A stretch of 64,000 nucleotides of DNA from the NCBI GenBank assembly GCA_023417515.1, contig JAEZFL010000132.1:1-64000 (forward strand). The letters are read 5' to 3'. Below, piece by piece: positions 10,003 through 17,923 of the stretch (its first letter is position 1; every line of letters begins with the position of its first letter). Made by a program: the position numbers and the translations under genes. Source of the stretch: Pseudomonadota bacterium (GTDB lineage: Bacteria; Pseudomonadota; Alphaproteobacteria; Sphingomonadales; Sphingomonadaceae). The notes below the pieces were generated by a model. It did not search any database, was not told the origin of the DNA, and saw nothing but the letters and a program-made list of their open reading frames with translations.

Positions 10003-11826
10003 CTACTCGGCTGCCTCGGATTCTACCTCTTCCCGTTCGCTTTGCTGGCGGGTCCACATTTCGGCGTAGAGGCCGCCCTTGCGGAGCAGCTGGGCGTGGG
10101 TGCCGCGTTCGGCGACTCGGCCGGAGTCGAGGACGACGATCTGGTCGGCGTCGACGATGGTCGACAGGCGGTGGGCGATGACGATCGAGGTTCGGCCGCG
10201 CTCGATGGTGCGGATCGTGTCCTGGATCGCCGCCTCGGTGCGGCTGTCGAGGGCGCTGGTCGCCTCGTCGAGAATCAGGATCGGCGGGTCCTTGAGCAGA
10301 GTGCGGGCGATGGCGACGCGCTGCTTCTCGCCGCCGGACAGCTTGAGACCGCGCTCGCCGACCCGGGTGGCGTAGCCTTCCGGCATCGACGCGATGAAAT
10401 CGTGGATCGCCGCGCCGCGGGCCGCAGCCTCGACCTCCGTCTGGGTCGCACCGTCGCGGCCGTAGGCGATGTTGTAGCCGACCGTGTCGTTGAACAGCAC
10501 GCTGTCCTGCGGGACGATGCCGATGGCGCGGCGGAGGCTGTGCTGGGTGACCTTGGCGATGTCCTGGCCGTCGATGGTGATGCGGCCGCCGGTCGGGTCG
10601 TAGAAGCGGAACAGGAGGCGCGACAAAGTCGACTTGCCGGCACCCGAGGGGCCGACCACGGCCACGGTGGTGCCCGCCGGAACGTCGATGTCGATTCCGT
10701 GGAGGATCTCGCGGCTGGGCTCGTAGCCGAAGCGGACATTCTCGAAGCGGACATGGCCGGTGGTGACGATCAGCTCCGGCGCGTCGGGGGCGTCGACGAT
10801 CTCGGCCGGAGTGTCGATCAGGTCGAACATGGCGGCCATGTCGATCAGGCCCTGGCGAATGGTGCGATAGACCATTCCGAGCATGTCGAGCGGCCGGAAC
10901 AGCTGGGTGAGCAGGGTGCTGACGAGAACCACGTCGCCGGGCGTGAAGCGGCCGGCGGCCCAGCCCCACACGATCAGGCCCATGCCGAGGGCGAGCATGA
11001 CGTTGGTGATCACCGACTGGCCGACGTTCAGCCAGGCGAGGCTGTTCTCGCTCTTGGTCGCGGCATTGGCATAGGCGCGGACCGCCGCGTCGTAGCGGGC
11101 GCTCTCGCGCTCCTCGGCGGTGAAATATTTCACGGTCTCGAAGTTGAGGAGCGAGTCCACCGCGTGGGAGACCGCGCCGGTATCGGCCTCGTTCATCTGC
11201 TCGCGGAGCTTGGCGCGCCAGTCGGTGATGATCCGGGTGAAGGTGATGTAGACCGCCACCATCAGGATGGTGGCGATGACCAGCCAGGCGCCGAAGCGGA
11301 GGCCGAAGATGATCAGGACGAGGGTGAGCTCGAGGATCGTCGGGGCGATGTTGAACAGCAGGAAATAGAGCATCGTGTCGATGCTCTTGGTGCCGCGCTC
11401 GACCACCTTGGTGACCGCGCCGGTGCGCCGCTCGAGGTGGAAGCGAAGGCTCAATTTGTGGAGGTGGCGGAAGACGTTCGACGTCAGCCGCCGAGCCGCC
11501 TCCTGGCCTACCTTCTCGAACACCGTGTTGCGGAGGTTGTCGAACAGGACGGTGCCGAAGCGCGCGGCCGCATAGCCGACCGCAAGCGCGATGACGAGCC
11601 AGGCGAGGTCGCGGCTGCCCTCGGCCATGCGGTCGATCGCGCCCTGGAGGGCGAATGGCGCGCCATAGACCTGGACCAGCTTGGACAGGATGACGAAGCC
11701 GAAGGCGGCGACGATGCGCGCCCGCAGGCCCGGCGCGTCGGAAGGCCACAAATAGGGGACGAACCTGCGCAACGTCTGCAGGTCGGCCTGTTTGTCGGAT
11801 TGGTCGCTGGGCGCGTGAGGGGGCAT
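10003..11826 (-). CDS. Atm1-type heavy-metal / glutathione-conjugate ABC exporter
   Basis: The 607-residue half transporter has an N-terminal six-helix membrane domain, Walker A GPSGAGKST at 392-400, signature LSGGEKQRVAIA and Walker B ILILDEATSALDS. Length and sequence closely resemble Novosphingobium NaAtm1, which exports glutathione derivatives. Y193, R204, R208, N267 and Q270 sit where, as I recall, NaAtm1 binds glutathione (offset of two). A longer start at 11979 is open, but MPPHAPSDQSD at 11826 gives the family length. It is divergent from the small gene at 11945. Confidence 0.93.
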   Translation of the reverse strand: MPPHAPSDQSDKQADLQTLRRFVPYLWPSDAPGLRARIVAAFGFVILSKLVQVYGAPFALQGAIDRMAEGSRDLAWLVIALAVGYAAARFGTVLFDNLRNTVFEKVGQEAARRLTSNVFRHLHKLSLRFHLERRTGAVTKVVERGTKSIDTMLYFLLFNIAPTILELTLVLIIFGLRFGAWLVIATILMVAVYITFTRIITDWRAKLREQMNEADTGAVSHAVDSLLNFETVKYFTAEERESARYDAAVRAYANAATKSENSLAWLNVGQSVITNVMLALGMGLIVWGWAAGRFTPGDVVLVSTLLTQLFRPLDMLGMVYRTIRQGLIDMAAMFDLIDTPAEIVDAPDAPELIVTTGHVRFENVRFGYEPSREILHGIDIDVPAGTTVAVVGPSGAGKSTLSRLLFRFYDPTGGRITIDGQDIAKVTQHSLRRAIGIVPQDSVLFNDTVGYNIAYGRDGATQTEVEAAARGAAIHDFIASMPEGYATRVGERGLKLSGGEKQRVAIARTLLKDPPILILDEATSALDSRTEAAIQDTIRTIERGRTSIVIAHRLSTIVDADQIVVLDSGRVAERGTHAQLLRKGGLYAEMWTRQQSEREEVESEAAE

Positions 11827-11944
11827 CCGGGCGGAGATAGGGACTGCGCGGAAAGTTCCCAGCCGGAGCGCAAATTTCACGGGCGTAACGGCTGGAACGC
11901 GGGATGGGTTTGCCGGTTGAGCGGGGCAAGCAAAGGACAAGCAA

Positions 11945-12226
11945 ATGATTGAAGCGCCTGCCACTTTTCTGCTCGCCATTCTCGGCTGCGGCGAGGGCGA
12001 GAGCGCGTGCCGACCGATCGTGGTGAGCGAGGCGCGCTATGAGAGCGAAGCCTCCTGCATGGCTGCTTCGACCGACCAGCTCGCGCGCCAGGACAGCCTC
12101 GACTATCCGGTCATCGTCGCCGAATGCCGCCGCGCCGGCGAGGTCCGCGTGCCGCTGCGCGCCAATGCCGTCGCGCTGCCCGAGGCCAGCGGCCGGCTGC
12201 CGCGGGTGACGATCGCCAGCAGGTAA
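11945..12226 (+). CDS. small hypothetical protein with four cysteines
   Basis: This 93-residue product is not recognised. An AAAGGACAAGCAA stretch in front of the ATG at 11945 is a plausible ribosome binding site. The first 14 residues are weakly hydrophobic, too short for a confident signal peptide. Four Cys (in LGCGEGESAC, ASCMA and AECRR) could make disulfides or bind metal. It is divergent from the Atm1-type exporter, so a link with thiol or metal handling is possible but only by position. Confidence 0.65.
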   Translation: MIEAPATFLLAILGCGEGESACRPIVVSEARYESEASCMAASTDQLARQDSLDYPVIVAECRRAGEVRVPLRANAVALPEASGRLPRVTIASR

Positions 12227-12246
12227 GTTCACGAAGCGTCCACCTC

Positions 12247-12397
12247 CGCTCAATCTCGAGCAGCCCCTTCGACTGCCTCCCACGGCAGGCGCTCAGGATA
12301 AACTCCCGCGAAGCCGAGACGGCGTGTCGAGAGACGGTTCCGGATAATCTCTCGACGACGCATCTCGACTTCGCTCGATGCTGGCTCGAGATGAGCG
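12247..12397. repeat. nested palindromic intergenic repeat
   Basis: CGCTCAATCTCGAGC (12247-12261) is complementary to GCTCGAGATGAGCG (12384-12397) with one extra base. Inside it GTCGAGAGA (12326-12334) pairs with TCTCTCGAC (12348-12356). The whole 235-base gap before the short-chain dehydrogenase gene is made of this cruciform-like element. A half copy of the outer arm recurs at 25643. It is likely a dispersed sphingomonad repeat. Confidence 0.65.
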
Positions 12398-12461
12398 TTG
12401 CTTTGGGAACGGCCCCCATTTCGAACGGTTAACGCTCCAAGACCTTCGTACGGAGCGCCCC

Positions 12462-13322
12462 ATGACCGACGACACCGAAACCCTCGACCTGGTCCACGAG
12501 GACGAGCTGCCCGGTCACGAGAGCCAGCTCGAACCGAAGCCCGACTGGGAGCCGCGTTACCCCGGCTCGGGGCGGCTCGACGGCAAGGTCGCGCTGATCA
12601 CCGGCGCGGACAGCGGCATCGGCCGCGCCGTCGCCGCCCTGTTCGCGCGCGAGGGCGCCGACATCGCCATTTCCTATCTGTGCGAGCATGACGATGCGCA
12701 GAAGACTCGCGAGATCGTCGAGAAAGAGGGGCGCCGGGCGCTTCTGCTGCCGGGCGACCTCGGCGAGAAGGAGACGTGCGAGAAGATCGTCAGGGAGACG
12801 GTCGAGAAGCTCGGCGGCCTCGACGTGCTCGTCAACAATGCCGGCGAGCAGCATTGGGACAAGGAGATCACCGACATCTCGGAGGAGCAATTGAAGCGCA
12901 CCTTCCAGACCAACATCTTCTCGATGTTCTTCATGGTCCAGGCCGCGTTGCCCCACCTCAAGGAGGGCAGCGCGATCGTCAACTGCACGTCGATCACCAT
13001 GTATAAGGGCGCGGCGATCCTGCTCGATTATGCCTCGACCAAGGGCGCGATCACCGCCTTCACCCGCTCTCTGTCCGAGAATCTGGTGGAGAAGGGCATC
13101 CGCGTGAACGCGGTCGCTCCGGGGCCGATCTGGACTCCGCTCAACCCGTTCGGGGGCCAGCCCAAGGAGAAGATCCCGGAATTCGGCAAGGACACGCCGA
13201 TGGGCCGGCCGGGCCAGCCCAACGAGGTGGCGCCGAGCTTCCTGTTTCTCGCCTGCGAGGATTCGTCCTATATGTCGGGACAGGTGCTCCACCCCAATGG
13301 CGGCACCATCGTCAACGGCTGA
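12462..13322 (+). CDS. SDR family oxidoreductase (YghA / general stress protein 39-like)
   Basis: The 286-residue classical-extended short-chain dehydrogenase has the NAD(P) motif TGADSGIG, NNAGEQ, the catalytic Ser in NCTSITM and YASTKGA (YxxxK). The N-terminal tail of about 40 residues with PDWEPRYPGSGRLDGKVALITG is typical of the YghA/YdaD group, often stress induced. Substrate is unknown. The ATG at 12462 is preferred to an upstream in-frame codon at 12378, which falls in the repeat element. Confidence 0.9.
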   Translation: MTDDTETLDLVHEDELPGHESQLEPKPDWEPRYPGSGRLDGKVALITGADSGIGRAVAALFAREGADIAISYLCEHDDAQKTREIVEKEGRRALLLPGDLGEKETCEKIVRETVEKLGGLDVLVNNAGEQHWDKEITDISEEQLKRTFQTNIFSMFFMVQAALPHLKEGSAIVNCTSITMYKGAAILLDYASTKGAITAFTRSLSENLVEKGIRVNAVAPGPIWTPLNPFGGQPKEKIPEFGKDTPMGRPGQPNEVAPSFLFLACEDSSYMSGQVLHPNGGTIVNG

Positions 13323-13389
13323 AGGCGGGGTGGCAATGCGCCGGCAAAAGGCCGATGGTGAGGGCCCTGACCCGACCGGAGAGCGAGCG

Positions 13390-13734
13390 ATGACCCGCTA
13401 CCGCAGCTTCAGCGAATTCTGGCCTTATTATCTGCGCGAGCATTCCAGGCCCGGCACCCGCGCTTATCATTATGTCGGAACCAGCCTGGTCGTCGCGCTG
13501 GCGGTTGGCGCGGCCGCGACCGGCAACTGGTGGCTGCTCGCGGCCCTGCCCGTCGCCGGCTACGGCTTCGCCTGGGCCGGCCACGCGCTCGCCGAGCGCA
13601 ACCGGCCCGCGACCTTCGCTTATCCGTCCTGGTCGCTGCGCGCCGACTTCAAGATGTGGTGGCTGTGGCTGACCGGGCGGATCGAGCCCGAGCTGATCGC
13701 CGCCGGCGTGCGGCCGGCGCCCGGGCGCGCCTGA
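13390..13734 (+). CDS. DUF962 / Mpo1-like membrane protein
   Basis: This 114-residue protein opens with RYRSFSEFWPYYLREHSRPGTRAYHYVGT, the characteristic DUF962 N-terminus with conserved His residues (LREH, HYVG), followed by two hydrophobic segments and GHALAERNRPATF. The family includes yeast Mpo1, an Fe(II)-dependent dioxygenase of 2-hydroxy fatty acids. The upstream in-frame codon at 13297 lies within the previous gene. It ends one base before the Crp/Fnr gene, so they may be cotranscribed. Confidence 0.85.
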   Translation: MTRYRSFSEFWPYYLREHSRPGTRAYHYVGTSLVVALAVGAAATGNWWLLAALPVAGYGFAWAGHALAERNRPATFAYPSWSLRADFKMWWLWLTGRIEPELIAAGVRPAPGRA

Positions 13735-13735
13735 G

Positions 13736-14497
13736 ATGGGCAGCCAAGCCGCCGCGCCCGACGCCGTTGCCGAGGATCCGGTCGCCTGCCTGGTCCGCAA
13801 GCTTAGGGTCCGCGACACGGTCACCGACGCCGAGGCGGACATCCTGCGCGATGCCGTGGCCACGGTCGAGGAGTTCCCGGCCGGCCGCACCCTGGTCGTC
13901 CCGGAACAGAAGCTCGACCAGTCGATGCTGATCGTGTCGGGCTTCGTAGCCCGCTACAAGGACCTCAGCAACGGGCAGCGCCAGATCACCGACATCCATG
14001 TCTCCGGCGACTTCACCGACCTGCACGGTTTCGTGCTGAAGCGGCTGGAGCACCATATCGGCACCCTGACTCCGCTGCGCATGGCGATGGTGCCGCACGA
14101 CCGGCTCACCCGGATCAGCGAGAAGCAGCCGCATCTGCTGCGCATGCTGTGGCTGTCGACGTTGATCGACGCCGCCATCCAGCGCGAGCACATGCTGTCG
14201 GTCGGCCGGCGGAGCGCGGTGGCACGGGTCGCGCACCTGATGTGCGAGCTCTACACGAGGCTGAGCCTGGTCAACGAGGTGGACGGAACGAGCTTCGCGC
14301 TGCCGATCACCCAGATGGACATCGCGGACGTCACCGGCCTCACCTCGGTTCACGTCAACCGCATGCTTCGCGAGATCCGCGACCGCGGGCTGATGACCTT
14401 CCGCAACGCGACGGTCGAGATCCACGACCTGGCCGGGCTCCAGCGGCTCGCCGATTTCGACCGTTCCTACCTGTTCCTCGAATCCGAGCCGCGCTGA
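13736..14497 (+). CDS. Crp/Fnr family transcriptional regulator
   Basis: The 253-residue protein has an N-terminal cyclic-nucleotide-binding-like barrel (residues about 40-140, PAGRTLVVPEQKLDQSMLIVSG...) and a C-terminal winged helix with the recognition helix in DIADVTGLTSVHVNRMLREIRDRGLM. There is no Fnr-type N-terminal Cys cluster, so it is not an oxygen-sensing FNR; sphingomonads carry many such cluster-free members. Targets are unknown. A perfect 16-bp palindrome starts two bases after its stop, but that one is more likely an enhancer for the next operon. Confidence 0.9.
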   Translation: MGSQAAAPDAVAEDPVACLVRKLRVRDTVTDAEADILRDAVATVEEFPAGRTLVVPEQKLDQSMLIVSGFVARYKDLSNGQRQITDIHVSGDFTDLHGFVLKRLEHHIGTLTPLRMAMVPHDRLTRISEKQPHLLRMLWLSTLIDAAIQREHMLSVGRRSAVARVAHLMCELYTRLSLVNEVDGTSFALPITQMDIADVTGLTSVHVNRMLREIRDRGLMTFRNATVEIHDLAGLQRLADFDRSYLFLESEPR

Positions 14498-14498
14498 C

Positions 14499-14514
14499 TG
14501 TCCGCTAGCGGACA
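14499..14514. promoter_or_regulatory. palindrome TGTCCGCTAGCGGACA, candidate enhancer (UAS) for sigma-54 activator
   Basis: This perfect 16-bp palindrome lies about 170 bases upstream of the transcription start expected from the sigma-54 element at 14651, the usual distance for an NtrC-type activator site. Related sequences occur at 22797-22812, 22553-22568, 22573-22588 and 22830-22845 around the response regulator gene. The shared form is TGTYCG-N4-CGRACA. Confidence 0.65.
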
Positions 14515-14650
14515 CTTTGTCCGGACGCGAACGGAACGGGGCGCGGGCGCTCGCCGCAACTTGGCGCATATTCCCAATCCGTGGGATCGCTCAGGGTATA
14601 TTTTTCCCACTCATTTCCGGGAATGGCGGAAAACTGCGGAAAATTCACTT

Positions 14651-14665
14651 TGGCACGGCGCCTGC
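14651..14665 (+). promoter_or_regulatory. sigma-54 promoter (TGGCACG-N4-CTGC)
   Basis: TGGCACGGCGCCTGC keeps the invariant GG and GC with correct spacing for RpoN (consensus TGGCACG-N4-TTGC). The start point would fall near 14677, 44 bases before the ATG of the 36-residue peptide gene. Two more elements beginning TGGCACGG lie at 22729 and 22814. Confidence 0.75.
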
Positions 14666-14720
14666 AAAGTCCCTGGCATGCCGGCGGATGGTCCGACCGG
14701 CAGGTTTAGGGAGACTTCAA

Positions 14721-14831
14721 ATGACCGCCAATTCCACCCTCACCCAGCGCGCCTTCGCTTCGCTTTCCGCGCTGTTCGTCAGCTTCCTGTTCGTCACCGC
14801 CGCCATCGGCCCGGTTCTTCCGATCGCCTGA
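14721..14831 (+). CDS. 36-residue membrane peptide
   Basis: A GGGAGACTTCAA ribosome binding site precedes the ATG at 14721. The peptide begins MTANSTLTQRAF and has one hydrophobic segment (ASLSALFVSFLFVTAAIG), ending PVLPIA, so it is a single-pass inner-membrane peptide. It is the first gene after the sigma-54 element and lies 35 bases before pspC-like; the two are probably one operon. I do not recognise a named family, though similar tiny genes accompany PspC in sphingomonads to my recollection. Confidence 0.7.
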   Translation: MTANSTLTQRAFASLSALFVSFLFVTAAIGPVLPIA

Positions 14832-14866
14832 GCCGCACCGACGAACCGTCCATAAGGAACAGCTTC

Positions 14867-15046
14867 ATGGACACACCTTACGCACGCGATCCGGTCGGCG
14901 GGAAAGTGCTCGGGGTCTGCTCAGGCCTTGCCCGCTCGATCGACTATGATCCGACGCTGATCCGCGCAATCGCGGTGCTGGCGCTGATCCTGTTCGGGCC
15001 GATCACCCTGATGGCCTATCTGCTCGCCGCTTGGCTGGCCGATTGA
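14867..15046 (+). CDS. PspC-domain protein
   Basis: This 59-residue protein is almost only a PspC domain: DPVGGKVLGVCSGLARSID then the hydrophobic stretch LIRAIAVLALILFGPITLMAYLLAAWL. PspC proteins sit in the inner membrane and take part in the phage-shock envelope-stress response. No pspA or pspF is present in the window. The sigma-54 element upstream fits with psp genes of enterobacteria being RpoN dependent. The ATG is preceded by an AAGGA ribosome binding site. Confidence 0.85.
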   Translation: MDTPYARDPVGGKVLGVCSGLARSIDYDPTLIRAIAVLALILFGPITLMAYLLAAWLAD

Positions 15047-15085
15047 TTTCGACCGCCGGCCGGCGGGCAGAGACCCAGCCGGCCC

Positions 15086-16150
15086 TCAGACGCCCTCAAG
15101 CGGCGGCTCCTCGACTTCCAGATCACGACCCGGACCCGGCTCGCTCCGCCACTTGGTGAGCAGGAACGCCCCCGCGGCGATCCCGCCGGCCACCGCCAGC
15201 GTCGCCAGCGGGTGCCGCGCCGCCTTCGAATAGAGGCTGGGGCGGATCACATGGTCATGATCGCCGCGCACCCGCGCCTCGCCCTGGCCGGCATAGAGAT
15301 TGTCCGAGTTGGTCGTGCGATCGCTCATCTGTCCGGACACCAGGAACTTCTCGCTGATCCAGTCCATCGTTCGCGGAGCGATCGCCGACAGGGTGCTGAT
15401 CATCCGTGCCGACCCGCCGACGAAGGTCTCGCGCATCGGCCGCTCGGCGGCGGCGAGGATCGAGGCGGCGACCTCCTCGGGCGCATAGACCGGCGGCGGG
15501 AAATGCGGCTCGACGCCCTCGACCGACAGCGCATGCTGGGGCAGCGGCGTGCCGATCGTCGCCGGCTTGACCAGGGTCACCGAGATCGGCGCGCCTTCCT
15601 CCTCGAGCTCCATGCGAAGCGCCTCGGTGAAGCCCTTGAGCGCCTGCTTGCTCGCCGCGTAGATTCCCTGGAGGGGAAGCGAGCGGTCGGATTCGACGCT
15701 GCCGACGTTGATCAGCGCGCCGCCGCCGCTTTGCCGCAGCTGGCGGACCGCGACCATCGAGCCGTGCACGGTGCCCCAGAAATTGACCTCGAACAGCCGG
15801 CGCATGTCGGCCTCGGCGGTCTCCTCGAGATAGCCGAAGATCAGCACTCCGGCATTGTTGACCCAGGTGTCGATCCGGCCGTGGCGCTCGCGGGCATGGG
15901 CGGCGATCTTCTCATGGTCCTCGAGACGGCTGACGTCGGCCTCGACGAAGCTGGCATGGCCGGGGCCGGCCTGGTTGATCTCGTCGACCGCCAAGGCGAG
16001 CGCCTCGCGAGTGCGCGCGGCCAGCACCACGCGGGCGCCGCGCGCCGCCGCCATCTTCGCTGTCGCCAGGCCAATGCCGCTGGATGCGCCGGTGATGACG
16101 ACGACCTGCTCGGAAAGCGATTTCAGCTTGGGCATGGGAGCGTCCTTCAT
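15086..16150 (-). CDS. SDR family oxidoreductase with C-terminal membrane anchor
   Basis: The 354-residue protein has TGASSGIG near residue 20, NNAG, GSVES and YAASKQA (YxxxK), so it is a classical short-chain dehydrogenase. About 100 residues follow the catalytic domain and include a hydrophobic segment, LATLAVAGGIAAGAFLLT, near the end; this may anchor it to the membrane. An AAGGAG site nine bases before the ATG at 16150 supports this start over the internal Met at 16135. Substrate unknown. It is divergent from the CDF transporter gene. Confidence 0.88.
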   Translation of the reverse strand: MKDAPMPKLKSLSEQVVVITGASSGIGLATAKMAAARGARVVLAARTREALALAVDEINQAGPGHASFVEADVSRLEDHEKIAAHARERHGRIDTWVNNAGVLIFGYLEETAEADMRRLFEVNFWGTVHGSMVAVRQLRQSGGGALINVGSVESDRSLPLQGIYAASKQALKGFTEALRMELEEEGAPISVTLVKPATIGTPLPQHALSVEGVEPHFPPPVYAPEEVAASILAAAERPMRETFVGGSARMISTLSAIAPRTMDWISEKFLVSGQMSDRTTNSDNLYAGQGEARVRGDHDHVIRPSLYSKAARHPLATLAVAGGIAAGAFLLTKWRSEPGPGRDLEVEEPPLEGV

Positions 16151-16242
16151 GTCGGGTTCGCTCCTTCAACGAGCCGGCGCGGCGATGGTTCTCGCGCACC
16201 AGTCCTAGCATCACCGCCCGTCCTTCCGCTAAGCAGCCAGGC

Positions 16243-17184
16243 ATGGCGCACGCCCACCACCATGCCGGCCACCATCACGGCCCGGGCCATGCGCACCATC
16301 ACGGACACGGCCACAGCCACGCGCCGGCGGATTTCGGCCGCGCCTTCGCGATCGGGATCGCGCTCAATCTCGGCTTCGTCGTGGTCGAGGCGGCCTATGG
16401 CTTCTGGGCCAATTCGATGGCCCTGCTCGCCGACGCCGGCCACAATCTGTCCGACGTTCTGGGGCTCGTCCTCGCCTGGGGGGCGACCGTCCTCGCCAGG
16501 CGAGCGCCGAGCCGCCGGTTCAGCTACGGCCTGCGCGGGACGACGATCCTCGCCGCGCTGGCCAATGCGATCATCCTGCTCGTGGCGGTGGCGTTCATCG
16601 TTTACCACGCGGTGATGCGGCTGATCATCCCGGACCTCGTCGAGGGCGAGACCGTGATCATCGTCGCCACGATCGGAATCGTGATCAACGGAATCACCGC
16701 CTGGATGTTCGCGCGCGGCCGCGAGCGAGATCTCAACGTGCGCGGCGCCTATCTCCACATGGTCGCCGATGCGCTGGTCTCGGCCGGAGTCGTGATCGCC
16801 GGCGTCCTGATCGCGACGACCGGCTGGCTGTGGGTCGATCCGGTCGCCAGCATCGTCGTCGCGGCGCTTATCTTCCTCGCCACGGTCGACCTCGCCCGCG
16901 AATCCACGGCGATGGCGCTGGGCGGCGTACCGCGCAGCATCGATCCCGAAGCGGTGGAGGCGCATCTCGAGGCGATGGCGGGGGTCGAGCGCGTCCACGA
17001 CCTCCATATCTGGCCGACGAGCACGACCGAGACGGTGCTGACCGCCCATCTCACCATGCCCGGCGGGCATCCCGGCGACACCTTCCTCGCCGACGCGCAG
17101 CGCCAGCTCCACGACCGCTTCGGAATCGGCCATGTCACGCTTCAGATCGAGCTTGGCGCCGATCCCGATTGCGGCGGCTGCTAG
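16243..17184 (+). CDS. cation diffusion facilitator (Zn/Co/Cd efflux, CzcD/ZitB-like)
   Basis: The 313-residue transporter begins with a His-rich tail (about 15 His in the first 27 residues), which likely binds Zn. Transmembrane helix 2 carries LLADAGHNLSDVLG with the HxxxD metal site, and helix 5 carries HMVADALVSAG. The C-terminal cytoplasmic domain ends in a His/Cys-containing tail (DPDCGGC). It exports divalent cations in exchange for protons across the inner membrane. No regulator is adjacent. Confidence 0.93.
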   Translation: MAHAHHHAGHHHGPGHAHHHGHGHSHAPADFGRAFAIGIALNLGFVVVEAAYGFWANSMALLADAGHNLSDVLGLVLAWGATVLARRAPSRRFSYGLRGTTILAALANAIILLVAVAFIVYHAVMRLIIPDLVEGETVIIVATIGIVINGITAWMFARGRERDLNVRGAYLHMVADALVSAGVVIAGVLIATTGWLWVDPVASIVVAALIFLATVDLARESTAMALGGVPRSIDPEAVEAHLEAMAGVERVHDLHIWPTSTTETVLTAHLTMPGGHPGDTFLADAQRQLHDRFGIGHVTLQIELGADPDCGGC

Positions 17185-17186
17185 GC

Positions 17187-17609
17187 TTGGCGGACCCCTA
17201 CGATCTCGACCGCTTCGTCGCCGCCCAGGCGGACGTCTGGCCCGTGCCGCTCGAGGAGCTGCGCGAGGGCCGCAAGCGAAGCCACTGGATGTGGTTCGTC
17301 TTCCCCCAGATTGCCGGCCTCGGCATGAGCGCGATGTCGCAACATTATGCGATCCGCTCGCGCGACGAGGCCGCGGCCTATCTCGCGCATGATGTGCTGG
17401 GCGCGCGTCTCGCCGAATGCACCGACGCGGCGCTCAGCCATGCCGGACGGGTGGGCGCGGAGGCGATCTTCGGCGGGATCGACGCCGTCAAGCTGCGCTC
17501 GTCGATGACCCTGTTCGATGCGGTGGCGCCTGGCGATCGCTATCGCCGCGCCATCGACGCCTACTATGGCGGCGACCCGGACCCGGCGACTCTCGGGCTG
17601 CTCAACTGA
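17187..17609 (+). CDS. DUF1810 family protein
   Basis: The family begins (A)DPYDLDRFVAAQ, and here that text starts at a TTG codon at 17187, two bases after the CDF stop; no ATG or GTG is better placed. The 140-residue product contains RKRSHWMWFVFPQIAGLG and SQHYAIRSRDEAAAYL, conserved in DUF1810 (YfbT/calpastatin-like annotation). Function is unknown. It is probably cotranscribed with the CDF gene. Confidence 0.8.
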   Translation: MADPYDLDRFVAAQADVWPVPLEELREGRKRSHWMWFVFPQIAGLGMSAMSQHYAIRSRDEAAAYLAHDVLGARLAECTDAALSHAGRVGAEAIFGGIDAVKLRSSMTLFDAVAPGDRYRRAIDAYYGGDPDPATLGLLN

Positions 17610-17623
17610 ATTGTACTTGATCT

Positions 17624-17660
17624 CCGCTCATCCTGAATAGCGGCTACTCAGCATGAGCGG
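17624..17660. terminator. palindrome between convergent genes, probable bidirectional terminator/repeat
   Basis: CCGCTCATCCTGAATAGC (17624-17641) and GCTACTCAGCATGAGCGG (17643-17660) match at 16 of 18 positions with a one-base gap. The element lies between the convergent DUF1810 gene and the 80-residue protein gene, where a shared terminator is expected. There is no long T run. The CTCCGCTCAT arm recurs in other gaps, so it is also a dispersed repeat. Confidence 0.6.
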
Positions 17661-17669
17661 GATTGGCGC

Positions 17670-17912
17670 TTACAGCTCGACGCCGTTGGCGATGGCCTCG
17701 AGGCGGCGCAGGCGCTCCTTCACCGAGGCGAGCTCGATCAGGGTCACCGGAGTCTCCACCTCGTCGCCATTGGCCGCGGCCGGTCCGCCGCGCAATTGCA
17801 TCCGCTTGAGCTCGAGCCAGCCGCGCCATGCCTTCAGGGCGGAAACGCAGACCATGAAAGCGACCGACACAAAGGCGGACGCAAGGATGAGAGGCAGCGT
17901 CATTTCGCTCAT
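17670..17912 (-). CDS. small membrane / coiled-coil protein (PspB-like architecture)
   Basis: This 80-residue protein has one N-terminal membrane segment (LPLILASAFVSVAFMVCVSAL), a basic stretch, and a C-terminal helix ASVKERLRRLEAIANGVEL. That layout resembles PspB, but sequence identity looks too low to name it. An AGGAG site precedes the ATG at 17912, 11 bases after the ABC permease stop, so it is the last gene of the efflux operon. It could be an accessory subunit of the transporter or of the signalling system. Confidence 0.7.
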   Translation of the reverse strand: MSEMTLPLILASAFVSVAFMVCVSALKAWRGWLELKRMQLRGGPAAANGDEVETPVTLIELASVKERLRRLEAIANGVEL

Positions 17913-17923
17913 CTTTCCGGCTC

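Noticed and set aside
8012..12283. A single 1423-codon frame that would fuse RecQ to a long N-terminal region
   Set aside because: The part above 9817 is antisense to the Atm1-type exporter and has a shadow-like composition (Arg/Pro/His-rich). RecQ homology starts just after the ATG at 9817.
15331..15340. TGTCCGGACA inside the short-chain dehydrogenase gene as another regulator site
   Set aside because: The half-sites are abutted without the four-base spacer, and it lies within a coding region far from any promoter element.
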